Source: Chryseobacterium indologenes
GTDB lineage: Bacteria > Bacteroidota > Bacteroidia > Flavobacteriales > Weeksellaceae
Length of the DNA: 64,000 bases
Assembly: GCF_002025665.1 (NCBI RefSeq)
Contig: NZ_CP018786.1
Span: 3,410,001 to 3,474,000, forward strand
Reading direction: 5' to 3'
The notes beneath the pieces were generated by a model. It searched no databases. It was not told the origin of the DNA and was given only the letters and a program-made list of their open reading frames with translations. Of this stretch, positions 1 to 8,022 are shown one piece after another (the stretch's first letter is position 1; the number at the start of each line of letters is the position of its first letter). The translations under genes were made by a program, and so were the position numbers.

Positions 1-794
1 ACGCCTCCCGGCTCACGGAAGTACAGTGAGTAAAAATAATCTCTGTTGATCTTCGGAGTGATGCTTAATCCCGCAGATAACGCTTTCTCACGATACTCCA
101 TCAAAACATTATCATCTTTTACTCTGAATGCAATGTGGTGATTGGTTCCCGCTGCATTTCTACCTGCCGGAATGGTATCATTTTCAATAATATCAACAAT
201 ATTAGCCGTATCAATGGCATCAGTTGCCAATCTGTATCTTTCGCCATCTTGTTTCTGCAAATCATATCCTAAAATATCCGTCAGAACTTTGATGGTAGGA
301 TCTGCCTTTTTTAAGGTTAATGTAACATTATGGAACCCTTTCAAGGCATTTTCATCTTTGATATCATCTGTTGTCCATACTTTTCTGTTGTCTTCACTAA
401 GCGGTTCTATCAACTGTAACTGAAGCCCGTCCGGATCTTTAAAAGAAATCATTTTTTCTCCGAAGACTTCGCCCTCTTCTGTAGCTACATGTAAGCTTTG
501 TAAATGATCTTTCCAGAATTCAAGACTTCCTTTGGGTACTGAATATCCAATATGAGTAGCCATACCACTTCCATTATTTCCTTTTCCTATTCCTTCCCAT
601 GGAAAGAAAGTAAGAATGGTTCCCGGTGTTCCGTTTTCGTTTCCGAAATAGAAGTGATACGTTCCAGGATCATCAAAATTTACAGTTTTCTTTACCAGTC
701 TTACACCTAAAACTTTGGTATAAAAATCTAAATTTCTTTTGGCGTTGTCTGCAATAGCAGTAATATGATGCAGACCTAAAATTCTATTGTCCAT
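1..794 (-). CDS. VOC-family ring-cleaving dioxygenase-like protein (partial)
   Basis: The reverse-strand frame is open from the window edge to an ATG at 794-792, so the C-terminus is missing. The protein begins MDNRILGLHHITAIADNA and contains two glyoxalase/VOC modules: the first around residues 5-130, the second starting near GFHNVTLTLKKADPT. Each has the histidine and glutamate pattern typical of metal-binding VOC enzymes (LHHIT, LQLIEP, NHHIAFRV). This matches the two-module MhqO/CatE-like group of Fe(II)-dependent extradiol dioxygenases, which are often annotated as ring-cleaving dioxygenases and linked to quinone or catechol stress. The family assignment is firm; the substrate is unknown and there is no pathway gene next to it. 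Confidence 0.85.
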   Translation of the reverse strand, partial: MDNRILGLHHITAIADNAKRNLDFYTKVLGVRLVKKTVNFDDPGTYHFYFGNENGTPGTILTFFPWEGIGKGNNGSGMATHIGYSVPKGSLEFWKDHLQSLHVATEEGEVFGEKMISFKDPDGLQLQLIEPLSEDNRKVWTTDDIKDENALKGFHNVTLTLKKADPTIKVLTDILGYDLQKQDGERYRLATDAIDTANIVDIIENDTIPAGRNAAGTNHHIAFRVKDDNVLMEYREKALSAGLSITPKINRDYFYSLYFREPGG

Positions 795-1229
795 GTCTTT
801 TAATTTTGATGCTAAATTACAGTGAACAGAAATCCTGTGCATTTAACTAGTTTAATAAATCAAAAAGGTCCAATGATCTTGTCTCTTTGATCTGATAATA
901 ATTTAATTTAAAATTCACAGATTTGATTGGAATTCCCTCAATACACACATTAGGTTTATAAATAATCTACAAAATAAAAATGCACCAGAATAAATTTCTA
1001 TCTATTTTACCCATGACAATATAAAAATTATTCAATTCTCATAAATTTCAATTTATATTACATTTTTAATAATTAAAAATAAATGATATTTTCTCTATTT
1101 TTTGAAATAAAAGGCATTAAAAATATTTTTAAAATTAAAATAAATGAGTGAATATTTAAATTGTAAAATACTGCCAAACAGTAATTTAAATCATTAACAA
1201 TAAATTAATATTCAAAATACCTACTTTTT
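795..1229. other. AT-rich noncoding region
   Basis: This intergenic stretch between the divergent dioxygenase-like gene and the methionine transport operon is very AT-rich. It holds no credible ORF and no hairpin terminator that I can see. Confidence 0.6.
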
Positions 1230-1239
1230 TAGTAGACTA
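1230..1239 (+). promoter_or_regulatory. Candidate operator, inverted repeat TAGT-AG-ACTA
   Basis: TAGTAGACTA is a 4-bp inverted repeat around an AG centre, ending 15 bp upstream of the TAnnTTTG element, between the expected -33 and -7 boxes. It overlaps a second inverted repeat, CTACT-TTTTT-AGTAG (1221-1235). A repressor bound here would block the eamA-metNIQ promoter. The regulator is unknown, and in such AT-rich DNA the match may be chance. Confidence 0.3.
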
Positions 1240-1254
1240 ATAAAAATTAAATTA

Positions 1255-1262
1255 TATATTTG
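1255..1262 (+). promoter_or_regulatory. Bacteroidota -7 promoter element for the eamA-metNIQ transcript
   Basis: TATATTTG matches the Bacteroidota -7 consensus TAnnTTTG. It lies 27 bp before the ATG of the leader ORF, so transcription would start around 1268. No clear TTTG -33 box is visible about 20 bp upstream. Confidence 0.5.
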
Positions 1263-1288
1263 CAAACGTATTCAGGAAATAAAACAAA

Positions 1289-1387
1289 ATGAAGGCAAAA
1301 TCAAACAATAATACAATTAAGAAACATACCATCAAAAATATGATGAAGGATATCTGTATGCCTATACATCAAGAATACTGTGGTTGA
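1289..1387 (+). CDS. Putative 32-aa leader peptide (attenuator) of the methionine transport operon
   Basis: This short ORF runs from ATG 1289 to TGA 1385-1387 between a TAnnTTTG promoter element and a strong intrinsic terminator that precedes eamA. The peptide starts MKAKSNNNTIKKHT and ends DICMPIHQEYCG. It is rich in sulfur residues: Met at positions 1, 18, 19 and 24, Cys at 23 and 31. The codons for the last two residues and the stop (TGT GGT TGA) contain GTGGT, which can pair with ACCAC in the 5' arm of the terminator. The arrangement fits ribosome-mediated attenuation responding to Met or Cys supply. The ORF and hairpin are directly visible; translation and regulation are inferred. Confidence 0.5.
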   Translation: MKAKSNNNTIKKHTIKNMMKDICMPIHQEYCG

Positions 1388-1413
1388 CCTTACTTTTATA
1401 TAGATATATTTTC

Positions 1414-1446
1414 AAAGGCTTTACCACGTGGTAGAGCCTTTTTTTA
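1414..1446 (+). terminator. Intrinsic terminator / attenuator upstream of eamA
   Basis: A 14-bp-arm, nearly perfect inverted repeat (arms 1414-1427 and 1428-1441, one G-T wobble) is followed by a T run. It ends about 30 bp before the eamA start, downstream of the promoter and the short ORF, so it would stop transcription before the operon unless relieved. Alternative pairings available upstream are 1380-1384 with 1423-1427 and CCTT 1388-1391 with AAGG 1415-1418. Confidence 0.7.
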
Positions 1447-1475
1447 TTGAACACAACAACATCAAAAAAATAAAA

Positions 1476-2471
1476 ATGAGCAATTCTAAAAACAAATGGT
1501 TGATTCCATTGGCTTTTACAAACATCTATGTGATATGGGGAATTACGTTTTTAGCTATTTCATTTGGCTTAAAAGGTTTTCCGCCATTCATTCTTTCAGG
1601 ATTAAGATTTCTGGTTGCCGGAATTCTGATGATAGGATATCTTCTTTCTAAAGGAGAAAAAGCAAATTCTCTGATCAACTGGAAGAAAAATGCAATTACC
1701 GGTATTCTTATTCTTACCGGAGGAACCGGGCTAGTAGCCTGGGGAGAACAATATGTAACGGCTTCTGAGGCTGCTATTTCGATTGCAACAGGGCCATTCT
1801 GGTTTATTGCTATCGACAAAAAGAACTGGAAATATTATTTTTCAGATAAATTTATTCCGATAGGATTGGTAATTGGTTTTGCAGGATTGATTATGTTTTT
1901 AAAAGGTAGTGTAAATTCTAATGCTCATGCATTGGCAGATGGAAACTTACGTATTACTGCGTTTGTAGTGTTGGGATTAAGTTCTATTGCCTGGGTATTA
2001 GGTTCTTTATATTCAAAGAAAAATCCGGCTTCTCAATCTACATTTATGAATATTGCTCAACAGCTTATCATAGCAGGATTAGCCTCCTTTCTCATTGCTT
2101 TTTTCAGAAAAGAATGGACTGATTTTTCAGTTTCTGCTGTTCCGTTATCGGCATGGTTTGGAGTTCTATTTTTGATCTTCTTTGGATCGATAGTCGCTTA
2201 TTTGTCGTACATTTGGCTTCTGTCCGTAAAACCCGCTGCTTTGGTAAGCACCCATACCTACATCAATCCTATTGTAACAGTGATTGCAGGCTGGATTATT
2301 GCCAACCAAAGCATCAATGGAGGTCAGCTGTACGGTTTATTCGTTATATTGCTGGGAGTACTTCTAACGAATGTCACCAAATATTTCAGACTTTCAAAAC
2401 GGTCAAAGGTCAAAATCAGAAGAGTAAGGAGATTTTTAAACAGAACAGGCAGAAGATATCAGCCTATTTAA
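1476..2471 (+). CDS. EamA-family (DMT superfamily) transporter
   Basis: This is a 331-aa integral membrane protein with about ten hydrophobic segments and two EamA halves. Family hallmarks visible are the N-terminal NIYVIWGITFLAISFGLK segment, GEQYVTASEAAI in the first half, and LLSVKPAALVSTHTYINP in the second. Members export amino acids or other small metabolites across the inner membrane. The frame continues upstream to an ATG at 1428, but that codon lies inside the terminator hairpin, so ATG 1476 (MSNSKNKW) is the better start. The stop is 19 bp before metN, so it is probably cotranscribed with metNIQ. Sulfur amino acid efflux is a guess from context. Confidence 0.85.
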   Translation: MSNSKNKWLIPLAFTNIYVIWGITFLAISFGLKGFPPFILSGLRFLVAGILMIGYLLSKGEKANSLINWKKNAITGILILTGGTGLVAWGEQYVTASEAAISIATGPFWFIAIDKKNWKYYFSDKFIPIGLVIGFAGLIMFLKGSVNSNAHALADGNLRITAFVVLGLSSIAWVLGSLYSKKNPASQSTFMNIAQQLIIAGLASFLIAFFRKEWTDFSVSAVPLSAWFGVLFLIFFGSIVAYLSYIWLLSVKPAALVSTHTYINPIVTVIAGWIIANQSINGGQLYGLFVILLGVLLTNVTKYFRLSKRSKVKIRRVRRFLNRTGRRYQPI

Positions 2472-2490
2472 AAAAGTATATAAAATCAGA

Positions 2491-3519
2491 ATGATAGAAA
2501 TCAGAAACATATCAAAAACATTTCATCAGAAAAAACAGTCTTTTAAAGCACTGGATAAGGTAAGTCTTACCATAGATAAAGGAGATATCGTAGGAATTAT
2601 AGGATTTTCGGGTGCAGGAAAAAGTACCCTGATACGTACCGTTAACCTCCTGGAAAGACCGGATGAAGGACAGATTATCATTAATGGAAAAGATTTTACC
2701 CAACTGAGTTCCAAACAACTGGCTGAGGAGCGTAAAAAAATCGGAATGATTTTTCAGCATTTCAATCTTCTTTCTTCAAGAACTGTTTTTGATAATGTAG
2801 CGCTTCCTCTTGAACTGGATCATACCAGTAAGGACGAAATCAACAGAAAAGTCAATGAATTACTGAAAATCGTAGGACTTGAGGATAAAGCCAACGATTA
2901 TCCTAAAAGCCTTTCCGGAGGGCAGAAACAAAGAGTTGCCATTGCAAGGGCTTTGGCCAATGATCCTCACCTTCTGCTTTGTGATGAAGCAACCAGCGCA
3001 CTGGATCCTGCTACCACGCAGTCTATTCTGCAGCTTTTAAGAGATATTAATCAGAGACTGGGAATTACCATCCTTTTAATTACCCACGAAATGGAAGTCA
3101 TCAAAGCGGTCTGCAACCACGTTGCTGTGATCGATAAAGGAAAATTATTAACAAAAGGAACGTTGAGCGAGATTATTTCGGATAAAGAAAACCCGATCAT
3201 CCGCCAGTTCATCAATTCAGACATCATGACCCTGCCACAGGAACTCAGCAACAGACTACAGAAAGAACCTAAAAAAGGTTTATTTCCGCTGGTCGAAATA
3301 GAACTTAACGAAAATATCAGTGTTGAACAAATTCTTTCAACACTATACAACCAATATAAAATCCCTTATAAATTGTTAAAGGCAGATGTAGAGTATTTTG
3401 GAAATTCCAATTTCGGGAAACTTCTGCTGCAGCTTCAAGGTGAAACTGAAGAAAACCAACAGGCGATCTATTATTTCAACCAAAATAAAATTCAAAATAC
3501 AGTAAAAGGATATGCTTAG
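2491..3519 (+). CDS. metN: Methionine ABC transporter ATP-binding protein MetN
   Basis: This 342-aa ABC ATPase has Walker A GFSGAGKST (about 38-46), signature LSGGQ (141-145), and Walker B with D-loop LLLCDEATSALD (161-172). A C-terminal NIL-type domain (about 265-340) is the regulatory methionine-binding domain characteristic of MetN. It energises uptake of methionine with MetI (permease) and MetQ (binding lipoprotein), both encoded directly downstream. Its last 8 bp overlap metI, which points to translational coupling. Length and domain order are normal for the family. Confidence 0.95.
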   Translation: MIEIRNISKTFHQKKQSFKALDKVSLTIDKGDIVGIIGFSGAGKSTLIRTVNLLERPDEGQIIINGKDFTQLSSKQLAEERKKIGMIFQHFNLLSSRTVFDNVALPLELDHTSKDEINRKVNELLKIVGLEDKANDYPKSLSGGQKQRVAIARALANDPHLLLCDEATSALDPATTQSILQLLRDINQRLGITILLITHEMEVIKAVCNHVAVIDKGKLLTKGTLSEIISDKENPIIRQFINSDIMTLPQELSNRLQKEPKKGLFPLVEIELNENISVEQILSTLYNQYKIPYKLLKADVEYFGNSNFGKLLLQLQGETEENQQAIYYFNQNKIQNTVKGYA

Positions 3520-4168
3520 TGATACGGTAATTGCCCTTTTGGCAAAAGGAACCTGGGAAACGGTTTATATGACATTTTTATCCGGATTTTTTGGATTTGC
3601 ACTGGGTCTTCCGGTAGGAATACTGTTATTTTTAACAAGAAAAGGCCAACTGCTGGAAAATGCAGCCTATCATAGAGGGCTTTCTATTTTGGTTAATATT
3701 TTCCGCGCCATTCCCTTCATTATTCTAATTGTATGGATGATTCCTTTTACCAGAATTCTGGCAGGTACTTCTATTGGAGTAAATGCTGCTTTGGTTCCAC
3801 TAAGTGTGGGTGCAGCTCCTTTTATTGCAAGACTTGTAGAAAACAGCCTTATTGAAGTTCCTCATGGTCTTATAGAAACAGCCAGAGCTTTAGGAGCTTC
3901 TCCATTACAGATCATCAGAAAAGTTTTGCTTCCTGAAGCACTTCCTTCATTAATCAATAATGCAACCATCACTTTGATTACTTTAGTAGGTTACTCAGCA
4001 ATGGGTGGTGCCGTAGGTGCAGGTGGACTTGGACAGGTGGGCTACCAGTATGGATATATCGGATATGATATTGTCATTATGAATACGGTATTGATTCTGC
4101 TTGTACTTTTGGTTTTCTTCATCCAGTTTATGGGCGACAGGTTGTCAAAAAGATTTGATCACAGGTAA
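3512..4168 (+). CDS. metI: Methionine ABC transporter permease MetI
   Basis: This 218-aa inner-membrane permease has about five transmembrane segments. The cytoplasmic EAA loop (ETARALGASPLQIIRKVLLPEALP) contacts the ATPase, and the glycine-rich GGAVGAGGLGQVGYQYGY motif is typical of MetI. It overlaps metN by 8 bp in a different frame, giving a tightly coupled metN-metI-metQ order. Nothing is unusual in length or motif content. Confidence 0.94.
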   Translation: MLSDTVIALLAKGTWETVYMTFLSGFFGFALGLPVGILLFLTRKGQLLENAAYHRGLSILVNIFRAIPFIILIVWMIPFTRILAGTSIGVNAALVPLSVGAAPFIARLVENSLIEVPHGLIETARALGASPLQIIRKVLLPEALPSLINNATITLITLVGYSAMGGAVGAGGLGQVGYQYGYIGYDIVIMNTVLILLVLLVFFIQFMGDRLSKRFDHR

Positions 4169-4256
4169 TTGGGTGAGAGTGTCGGAGGGTTTGAGATTTG
4201 AGATCCGGCGTACGAGATGCGTGATGCGTGATCAGTATATATAAAATTTAATTAGA

Positions 4257-5066
4257 ATGAAAAAAATAAAGATTTTTGGTTTATTAACTGCCGGAATATT
4301 ACTGTTCAGCGCATGTTCGGGAAGAAAAGATGATCCGAACTTTATCCGCGTAGGAATTACTTACGGTCCGGAACAGGAAATTGCCGAAGTTGCCAAAAAA
4401 GTAGCTAAAGATAAGTATAACCTGGAAGTGGAGCTTATCCCTTTCAACGATTATGTAGTTCCCAATGAAGCTTTGACCAACGGAGATATTGATGCCAATG
4501 CTTTTCAGCATATTCCTTATTTAACAGAACAGTCAAAACAAAGAGGTTATAATCTTGTGCCTGTAGGCAATACATTTGTTTATCCTATAGTAGCGTACTC
4601 AAAAAAGATTAATAATATCAGTCAGCTACAGGAAGGCAACACGATTGTTATACCCAATGATCCTACCAACGGAGGACGTTCTTTACTGCTTCTGCAAAAA
4701 AGTGGTCTGCTGAAATTGAAAGATGGTGTCGGACTTCTTCCCAAAGTAACGGATATTACAGAAAACCCGAAACAACTGAAAATTATGGAAATTGAAGGAG
4801 CTCAGATCCCAAGAGTTCTGGAAGACAGAGATGTTGTTGTGGGGGTGATTAATAATAATTTTGCTGCTCAGGCAGGGTTGGATCAGGAAAAACAAGGTAT
4901 TCTTGTAGAAGATAAAGACTCACCTTATGTGAATGTAGTCGTTGCCAGACCAGATAATAAAAACAGCCAGAAAGTAAAAAACTTTGTAAAAGCCTATCAG
5001 TCTCCCGAAGTGGAAAAGAAAGCCAAAGAAATTTTCAAAGGTGGCGCTGTGAAAGGATGGGATTGA
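4257..5066 (+). CDS. metQ: Methionine-binding lipoprotein MetQ (NLPA family)
   Basis: This 269-aa solute-binding lipoprotein has a signal peptide MKKIKIFGLLTAGILLFSAC with lipobox FSAC (lipidated Cys20). The body is a typical NlpA fold, with ANAFQHIPYL, IPNDPTNGGRSLLLLQ and the C-terminal VVARPDNKNS. It captures methionine in the periplasm for MetNI. The 88-bp gap after metI holds a low-complexity G-rich repeat rather than a terminator, so cotranscription remains likely. Confidence 0.93.
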   Translation: MKKIKIFGLLTAGILLFSACSGRKDDPNFIRVGITYGPEQEIAEVAKKVAKDKYNLEVELIPFNDYVVPNEALTNGDIDANAFQHIPYLTEQSKQRGYNLVPVGNTFVYPIVAYSKKINNISQLQEGNTIVIPNDPTNGGRSLLLLQKSGLLKLKDGVGLLPKVTDITENPKQLKIMEIEGAQIPRVLEDRDVVVGVINNNFAAQAGLDQEKQGILVEDKDSPYVNVVVARPDNKNSQKVKNFVKAYQSPEVEKKAKEIFKGGAVKGWD

Positions 5067-5210
5067 TGAGTGAGAGAGTTTGAGGGTTTGAGAGTAGTAG
5101 AGTTGTGAGGGTGGATTCGGGGTACGGGTTTTCGCGATTCAGAGTATTGCTTTTCACTCTTATGCTTCTCTTCAGTTTTTCCGCATTTACCAATACAATA
5201 TTTAATAAAA

Positions 5211-5243
5211 AGCTGTCCGCCATTAAGCAGGCAGTTTTTTATT
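5211..5243 (+). terminator. Intrinsic terminator after metQ
   Basis: An imperfect 8-bp stem (CTGTCCGC with GCAGGCAG, loop CATTAA) is followed by TTTTTT. It lies about 150 bp after the metQ stop and just before the bglX promoter. Confidence 0.55.
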
Positions 5244-5265
5244 CGCTAAAATTTTATTTTCTCAA

Positions 5266-5297
5266 TTTGAGATAATAAAAAATTTTCTTTATTTTTG
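5266..5297 (+). promoter_or_regulatory. Bacteroidota promoter of bglX
   Basis: TTTG (5266-5269), a 20-bp spacer and TATTTTTG (5290-5297) match the Bacteroidota sigma consensus TTTG-N19/20-TAnnTTTG well. The ATG of bglX is 24 bp downstream. Confidence 0.7.
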
Positions 5298-5321
5298 CTG
5301 TAAATCAAATAGAAAGGCATT

Positions 5322-7586
5322 ATGTTAAAGAAAACCGTCATTATAAGTTTACTCACCTTTATTTCTGCTTCTTATATGGCTCAGACCAATACTACCATCC
5401 CCGTTTATTTAGATGAATCCAAACCTGTAGAACAGCGTATTCAGGATGCATTATCAAGAATGACACTGGAAGAAAAAGTGGCCATGCTTCATGCACAGTC
5501 GAAATTCAGCTCACCGGGTGTTCCCAGATTGGGAATTCCTGAATTCTGGACAACAGATGGCCCTCATGGAGTACGTCCTGAGGTAATGTGGGACGAATGG
5601 GATCAGGCCGGATGGACAAACGATTCTATTATCGCCTACCCTGCCCTGACCGCTTTATCCGCCACATGGAATAAAAAAATGTCATGGAATTATGGTAAAG
5701 CGTTGGGTGAAGAAGCCCGCTACAGAAAAAAAGATATTCTTCTGGGACCTGGAGTTAATATTTACAGAACTCCGCTGAATGGAAGAAATTTTGAATACAT
5801 GGGTGAAGATCCTTATCTGACTTCAAAGATGGTAGTACCTTACATTAAAGGAGTACAGTCTAACGGAGTGGCAACCTCTGTGAAACATTTTGCCCTGAAC
5901 AATCAGGAAATGTTCCGCCATACAAGCAATGTGAATGTAGACGACAGAGCTCTTTATGAAATCTATCTGCCACCTTTCAAAGCAGCCGTAACAGAAGGTG
6001 ATTCCTGGACCATCATGGGTGCTTATGACATGTACAAAGGTCAGTATGCCAGCCAGAATCAGTATCTGTTAAATGATATTTTAAAGAAAGAATGGAACTA
6101 TAAAGGCGTAGTGGTATCCGACTGGGGTGCTGTAAACAATACAGAACAGGCCATCCATAACGGTCTTGATCTTGAATTCGGGTCATGGACGAACGGACTT
6201 TCCGCAGGGACGAAAAATGCCTATGATAATTATTATCTGGCAAAGCCTTATCTTGATTTGATTAAAGCAGGAAAAGTAGGAACTAAAGAATTGGATGATA
6301 AGGTAACAAGACTTCTTCGTCTTGCCTATAAAACGACAATGAACCGCAACAAGCCTTTCGGAAATATTGCTTCTGAAGAGCATAAAGCGGTTGCTAAAGA
6401 AATCGGAGAAGAAGGAATTGTTTTATTAAAAAATCAGGGCAATATTCTTCCAATTGATATTAATAAGGCTAAAAAAATAGCGGTTATCGGAGAAAATGCC
6501 ATCAAAATAATGACGGTAGGCGGAGGTTCTTCATCTTTAAAAGTGAAATATGAAACCCTTCCTTTAGACGGAATCAAATCCAGATTTGGAAAACAGGCAG
6601 ATGTACAATATGCAAGAGGTTATGTAGGTGACATCGGAGGAGAATACAATGGCGTAAAATCCGGACAGGATTTAAAAGATTCCCGCTCTGAAGCAGAATT
6701 ACTGAATGAAGCTATAGAATTAGCTAAAAAATCGGATTACGTAATTTTCGTAGGAGGTTTGAACAAAGCAGACTTCCAGGACAGTGAAGGAAACGACAGA
6801 AAAAGCTATGGATTACCCTACAATCAGGATCACGTGATTTCTGCTATTGCCAAAGCAAATAAAAACCTTGCAGTAATTTTAGTTTCCGGAAATGCCGTAG
6901 CAATGCCATGGATTAAAGAAGTTCCCACAGTTTTACAGGCTTGGTATCTGGGCTCTGAAGCAGGAAACTCTATTGCCGCTGTTTTAGCCGGAGATGCCAA
7001 CCCATCAGGAAAGCTTCCGTTTACCTTCCCTGTAAAACTTGAAGACAATTCAGCCCATCAGCTTGGAGAATATCCAGGGCAAAAGGATGAGTTTGCAGCA
7101 GGAAAAGGTAAAGATCAGAAAAATCCTATCAATATTACTTACAATGAAAGCATTTTTGTAGGCTATCGTTGGCATGACACTAAGAATATAAAACCTCTTT
7201 TCAGTTTCGGACATGGATTGAGTTATACCACTTTCGAATTCGGAAAAGCAAAAGCAGACCAGATTACTATTTCACAGGACGGTAAAATCACATTTTCAGT
7301 AACCGTTAAAAATACAGGTAAAAAAGCAGGAGCAGAAGTTGCCCAGCTTTATATCAGTGATTTAAAATCATCTGTTCCACGCCCTGCAAAAGAGCTGAAA
7401 GGTTTTGAAAAAGTATATCTGAACCCGGGAGAGCAAAAAGAAGTTACTTTCACGATTGATAAAACAGCTCTAAGTTATTTTGATGCTCAAAAACACGATT
7501 GGGTAGCTGAACCTGGAGATTTTGAAGCATTGATTGGAAATTCCTCAGATGCTATTAAAACGAAAGTGAAATTTACCCTTAAATAA
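5322..7586 (+). CDS. bglX: Secreted glycoside hydrolase family 3 beta-glucosidase
   Basis: This 754-aa enzyme has a Sec signal peptide (about residues 1-20, ending SYMAQ). It contains the GH3 N-terminal barrel (about 30-350), the GH3 C-terminal domain (about 380-620) and a fibronectin-III-like domain (about 670-750). The nucleophile region VVVSDWGAV places the catalytic Asp at about 267, and KHFALNNQE (about 188) contains the substrate-binding Lys-His pair. It should hydrolyse terminal beta-linked glucose or related sugars in the periplasm or outside the cell. Length and domain order match BglX. It is monocistronic, between its own promoter and a terminator; no PUL partners (SusC/D) are nearby. 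Confidence 0.93.
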   Translation: MLKKTVIISLLTFISASYMAQTNTTIPVYLDESKPVEQRIQDALSRMTLEEKVAMLHAQSKFSSPGVPRLGIPEFWTTDGPHGVRPEVMWDEWDQAGWTNDSIIAYPALTALSATWNKKMSWNYGKALGEEARYRKKDILLGPGVNIYRTPLNGRNFEYMGEDPYLTSKMVVPYIKGVQSNGVATSVKHFALNNQEMFRHTSNVNVDDRALYEIYLPPFKAAVTEGDSWTIMGAYDMYKGQYASQNQYLLNDILKKEWNYKGVVVSDWGAVNNTEQAIHNGLDLEFGSWTNGLSAGTKNAYDNYYLAKPYLDLIKAGKVGTKELDDKVTRLLRLAYKTTMNRNKPFGNIASEEHKAVAKEIGEEGIVLLKNQGNILPIDINKAKKIAVIGENAIKIMTVGGGSSSLKVKYETLPLDGIKSRFGKQADVQYARGYVGDIGGEYNGVKSGQDLKDSRSEAELLNEAIELAKKSDYVIFVGGLNKADFQDSEGNDRKSYGLPYNQDHVISAIAKANKNLAVILVSGNAVAMPWIKEVPTVLQAWYLGSEAGNSIAAVLAGDANPSGKLPFTFPVKLEDNSAHQLGEYPGQKDEFAAGKGKDQKNPINITYNESIFVGYRWHDTKNIKPLFSFGHGLSYTTFEFGKAKADQITISQDGKITFSVTVKNTGKKAGAEVAQLYISDLKSSVPRPAKELKGFEKVYLNPGEQKEVTFTIDKTALSYFDAQKHDWVAEPGDFEALIGNSSDAIKTKVKFTLK

Positions 7587-7638
7587 AACTGAGAGTTAAG
7601 AGTACTAAACTCTATTTAATAATTATTTGATAGAATGC

Positions 7639-7669
7639 AAACAGATTCCAGATTGGGATCTGTTTTTTT
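7639..7669 (+). terminator. Intrinsic terminator after bglX
   Basis: AAACAGAT (7639-7646) pairs with ATCTGTTT (7658-7665), extended by CC/GG, and is followed by a T run. It begins about 50 bp after the bglX stop. Confidence 0.75.
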
Positions 7670-7970
7670 ATTCTCCAACAGGTCACACAATTTTAGCTCT
7701 GCTCAGATTACGAAATCTATAAGACACTATTGTTTAAACGCAAAAGAGCGCAATTCTTTCAGAAATAATTTTTATGGAAAAAAGTTCGCAAAGGCGTTAA
7801 ACTCAGCTGAGACAAATATACCATTGCTAAACGAAGTGCCATTGCGATCGAAAAAAGTATACCATGTAATACAACTTTGCGAGCATTGCGTTTATACAGC
7901 AAACAATCTGCTATACTTTATGTACGTTTTCTGACAAACCGGTGTTTATTGTTTATATGGTTAATAAAGA
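7670..7970. other. Noncoding intergenic region with CGCAAA-type motifs
   Basis: No convincing gene is visible. A 99-codon open frame here has no family resemblance and starts inside the bglX terminator. The stretch contains several CGCAAA/TTGCG-like words (near 7738, 7788 and 7878), resembling degenerate intergenic repeats seen in Flavobacteriia. Confidence 0.45.
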
Positions 7971-7996
7971 AGCAGATTCCCAATTGGAAACCTGCT
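7960..7996 (-). terminator. Intrinsic terminator of the outer-membrane barrel gene
   Basis: AGCAG..CCAATTGG..CTGCT (7971-7996) forms a long imperfect hairpin. Read on the reverse strand it is followed by TTCTTTATT. It lies 27 bp beyond the stop of the 8023-10209 gene. Confidence 0.65.
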
Positions 7997-8022
7997 TTCA
8001 TTTTTATCTAACAAATACTGAA

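Noticed and set aside
1428..1475. Earlier in-frame ATG for the EamA transporter at 1428
   Set aside because: It lies inside the intrinsic terminator hairpin and adds a hydrophilic leader not seen in the family; ATG 1476 fits.
7635..7934. 99-codon ORF on the plus strand after bglX
   Set aside because: Its start is in the bglX terminator, codon use is unlike a gene and no domain is recognisable.
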